From Syntrophobacterales bacterium (GTDB lineage: Bacteria; Desulfobacterota; Syntrophobacteria; BM002): a DNA stretch of 14,898 bases. Shown here piece after piece: positions 13,101-14,898 of this stretch. The position numbers were made by a program, and so were the translations under genes. The notes under the pieces are model-generated. The model saw nothing but the letters and a program-made list of their open reading frames with translations, had not been told where the DNA came from and searched no databases. Location of the stretch: assembly GCA_030613915.1 (NCBI GenBank), contig JAUWKY010000009.1, positions 1-14,898 of the forward strand, read 5' to 3'. Within the stretch, counting starts at the first letter, position 1. Each line of letters begins with the position of its first letter.

Positions 13101-14540
13101 ATGAAGAAGATAGTGAATATGTTTTTTAACTTCTGTAGTTTGCACTCAGACTTCATACAAAAACCACAGGCGGTTGTTGTGTCTGCAAAACAACTTGTTG
13201 CGCTATTTGAAGATGCAATAAATATTCAGCAACCAAATACGCTTGGAGGAAGCACAGAGAGCCTGAAAAGTTACTATAAGATGATCCAGCAATTTGCCAC
13301 TATAGCTCACACATACCAGGACTTGATACCAGATGAATATGATGCTTCATCCATTTTGGAATTTAGTGATTTTATTTTGGGCTTGAAGTTTAAAGAATTT
13401 CAAAAGATAGCGAATAACCTACCTTTATTACTTGATGGGGTCGTTCTACAAGATAAGACAGCGTCCGACCAAGAAGTGGCTATTGATCCTTCATGGGAGA
13501 CCACTGTAGCTGTGCTTTCTCAAAATCTCCCAGATGAAATAGACTTAACCGATAGCAATCAGGATAAGTTAATTTATAAAGCAGCCACTGACTTAATGGA
13601 CAAATATTCGGACATTTCTGCTCTTAAGAATCTCGATAAATGGCTAACTTCAGATCCAGAGAATTATAAAAATGCAATGCTTTTGGTTTCGAAGCTTGCA
13701 CTATCAAAAATATATGTGAAACAAATAAATTCTCCTCTCCACGTATCACTCGTAGTCGCCATGTATAATGAGCACAACAGGATCCGTCCCAAAAGAAGCG
13801 ATAACCCCTATGGCGAAGATTTCGTCCGGCGTAAAGTTGACCAAATGGGCTGGCTACTGAAGGATTCGCCTGTAAGTTTTAACATGATTCTTGTCGATGA
13901 TGGTTGTCCGTGCCAAAGCGGGGAGATAGCAGAGCAAATTATTGGAACAGAAGGGTACAGAAATGTAAAGGTTCTTTGTCTTGACGATGACATCAAATGC
14001 CAGTCACCTGTTATCATAGGATTAGAGTCCACATCCGACAGCCGAAAGGGAGGATCCATTCAATATGGCATGTGGCAGGCATTAGAAGATTATTCCGAAG
14101 GTGATACGCCGCATATAGTTGTCTACACAGATGCTGATATGGCAGCACCTGTCAATGCAATTGGGCTTTTACTGGAGAAACAAAACGATAAAACGATGGT
14201 TACTATCGCCTCACGCTATGAGGCGGGGAGTATTTGTCGCGGACCCTGGGGTAAAAATGGAGAAGTTCAAGGGTTGACTGAGTTTGATCGTCGAATGGTT
14301 GGCTTGCGCGGCCTTGTGTTTTCAACATTATTCCCGCATACAGGGAAAATCACGGACACCCAATGTGGTCTCAAGGCTTTTAATGCACAGCTTTTGAGAC
14401 AAATACTTTCGAAAACCGAGGTAAGGACATTCTCGTTTGATATCGAGTTGTTGCTGCTTGCAGCAGATGCTGGATCAGCCATCGCTTCTGCGCCAATTTA
14501 CTGGCATGATAGCTTTGCCGAGTCTAGTTTTTGGAGATAG
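13101..14540 (+). CDS. Family 2 glycosyltransferase with long N-terminal helical extension
   Basis: The protein has 479 residues. The GT2 (GT-A fold) domain runs from about 213 to the end: HVSLVVAMYNE (214-224), MILVDDGCP (262-270), KGGSIQYGMW (316-325), the metal-binding DxD as D344-A-D346 in YTDADMAAP, TDTQCGLKAFN (418-428) and FSFDIELLLLA (444-454). These resemble dolichyl-phosphate glucosyl/mannosyltransferases, so transfer of a sugar from a nucleotide sugar to a polyprenyl phosphate or similar acceptor is plausible. Residues 1-210 are helical, soluble, and do not match a family I know. There are no membrane segments. No clear Shine-Dalgarno site precedes ATG 13101; a later ATG at 13119 is possible. 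Base composition is A/T-richer than tex. A transporter gene follows after 36 bases in the same frame. Confidence 0.82.
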   Translation: MKKIVNMFFNFCSLHSDFIQKPQAVVVSAKQLVALFEDAINIQQPNTLGGSTESLKSYYKMIQQFATIAHTYQDLIPDEYDASSILEFSDFILGLKFKEFQKIANNLPLLLDGVVLQDKTASDQEVAIDPSWETTVAVLSQNLPDEIDLTDSNQDKLIYKAATDLMDKYSDISALKNLDKWLTSDPENYKNAMLLVSKLALSKIYVKQINSPLHVSLVVAMYNEHNRIRPKRSDNPYGEDFVRRKVDQMGWLLKDSPVSFNMILVDDGCPCQSGEIAEQIIGTEGYRNVKVLCLDDDIKCQSPVIIGLESTSDSRKGGSIQYGMWQALEDYSEGDTPHIVVYTDADMAAPVNAIGLLLEKQNDKTMVTIASRYEAGSICRGPWGKNGEVQGLTEFDRRMVGLRGLVFSTLFPHTGKITDTQCGLKAFNAQLLRQILSKTEVRTFSFDIELLLLAADAGSAIASAPIYWHDSFAESSFWR

Positions 14541-14576
14541 GCAGGTGAGAGATCAAACGGGCAAGTAACCAATAAC

Positions 14577-14898
14577 ATGTCTTTGACAGCCGTTGTTCTT
14601 CTCTTAATAGCCGCATTCACCCATGCGGGTTGGAATTTCCTTGGCAAAAGGGACCATCCGACCCTCGCTTATTTCTTGGTGGCCAACACCATAGGTGTGG
14701 TCTGTGTGTTGCCCATCCTCATTTACTACTGCAATAAGATTCCTTTCATTCCTCCCACTGTGTGGATGTTTTCGATTATTTCCGGTTTTTTCCTGGCCTC
14801 CTATATGGCCGCTCTTGCGGGAGCTTACCGCCTTGGGGATATGTCCATCGCCTATCCCCTGGCACGTTCATTACCCGTTATCATCGTGACCATGATCA
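14577..14898 (+). CDS. EamA/DMT superfamily transporter (partial, runs off right edge)
   Basis: The first 107 codons are present and no stop is reached. MSLTAVVLLLIAAFTHAGWN is the typical first helix with the THAGWN ending. Further helices are at about 31-51 and 63-84, and AYRLGDMSIAYPLARSLPVI (83-102) is the conserved family segment after the third helix. EamA proteins are ten-helix inner-membrane exporters of metabolites or amino acids; the substrate is unknown. The start lies 36 bases after the glycosyltransferase stop in the same frame, with only a weak ribosome site, so co-transcription is likely. The rest of the gene is outside the window. Confidence 0.85.
   Translation, partial: MSLTAVVLLLIAAFTHAGWNFLGKRDHPTLAYFLVANTIGVVCVLPILIYYCNKIPFIPPTVWMFSIISGFFLASYMAALAGAYRLGDMSIAYPLARSLPVIIVTMI

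Noticed and set aside
1..14898. tRNA, rRNA or transposase genes
   Set aside because: No cloverleaf, rRNA-conserved stretch or transposase motif was recognised on either strand by reading; a covariance-model scan was not possible.

Overview
The window reads as chromosomal DNA from a Gram-negative, probably Desulfobacterota (deltaproteobacterial) genome. This is inferred from IHF-alpha-type DNA-bending proteins, three good sigma-54 promoter matches, PilZ domain proteins, a peptidase MA family protein, a UPF0182 membrane protein and many short intergenic repeats. No rRNA or tRNA is visible to confirm it. Part of one phage- or plasmid-free chromosome is the simplest reading: no transposase, integrase or CRISPR array was seen.

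Left edge (1-349): a partial coding tail runs into period-7 tandem repeats and hairpins. 350-1246 (-) encodes a secreted, membrane-anchored gluzincin-type metallopeptidase homolog. From 1397 to 5987 lies an accessory stretch of mostly tiny genes on the + strand: a 39-residue zinc ribbon, an IHF-alpha-like protein, a PilZ protein, a second IHF-alpha-like protein with a second PilZ protein directly behind it, an AT-rich secreted helical protein, two coupled small proteins (one a zinc ribbon), and an unrecognised 178-residue protein. A 62-residue minus-strand gene sits among them. Three of the leaders in this stretch carry sigma-54 -24/-12 elements. Several leaders also carry a dispersed inverted-repeat element with the core AAATATCCGGGYT.

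Right half: tex (6039-8312, -) is a complete housekeeping RNA-binding protein gene. It diverges from a frameshifted, truncated pgsA-like remnant (8415-8728), which precedes a full UPF0182 membrane protein (8795-11653). An unrecognised small ORF follows. A phosphotransferase of the aminoglycoside phosphotransferase/choline kinase fold (-) then diverges from a family 2 glycosyltransferase with a long N-terminal helical extension. The window ends inside an EamA/DMT transporter gene in the same direction, probably co-transcribed with the glycosyltransferase.

The parts most worth attention are structural. Three loci are built from heptanucleotide units of different sequence but the same 7-base period. 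The inverted-repeat element occurs as a compact 57-bp form, an expanded 182-bp nested-hairpin form and two solo half-sites, all lying just upstream of start codons. The IHF-alpha/PilZ pairs lie under sigma-54 promoters, and one of these has an AT-rich IHF-like site next to it. I did not find a clearly recognisable new defence or biosynthetic system.
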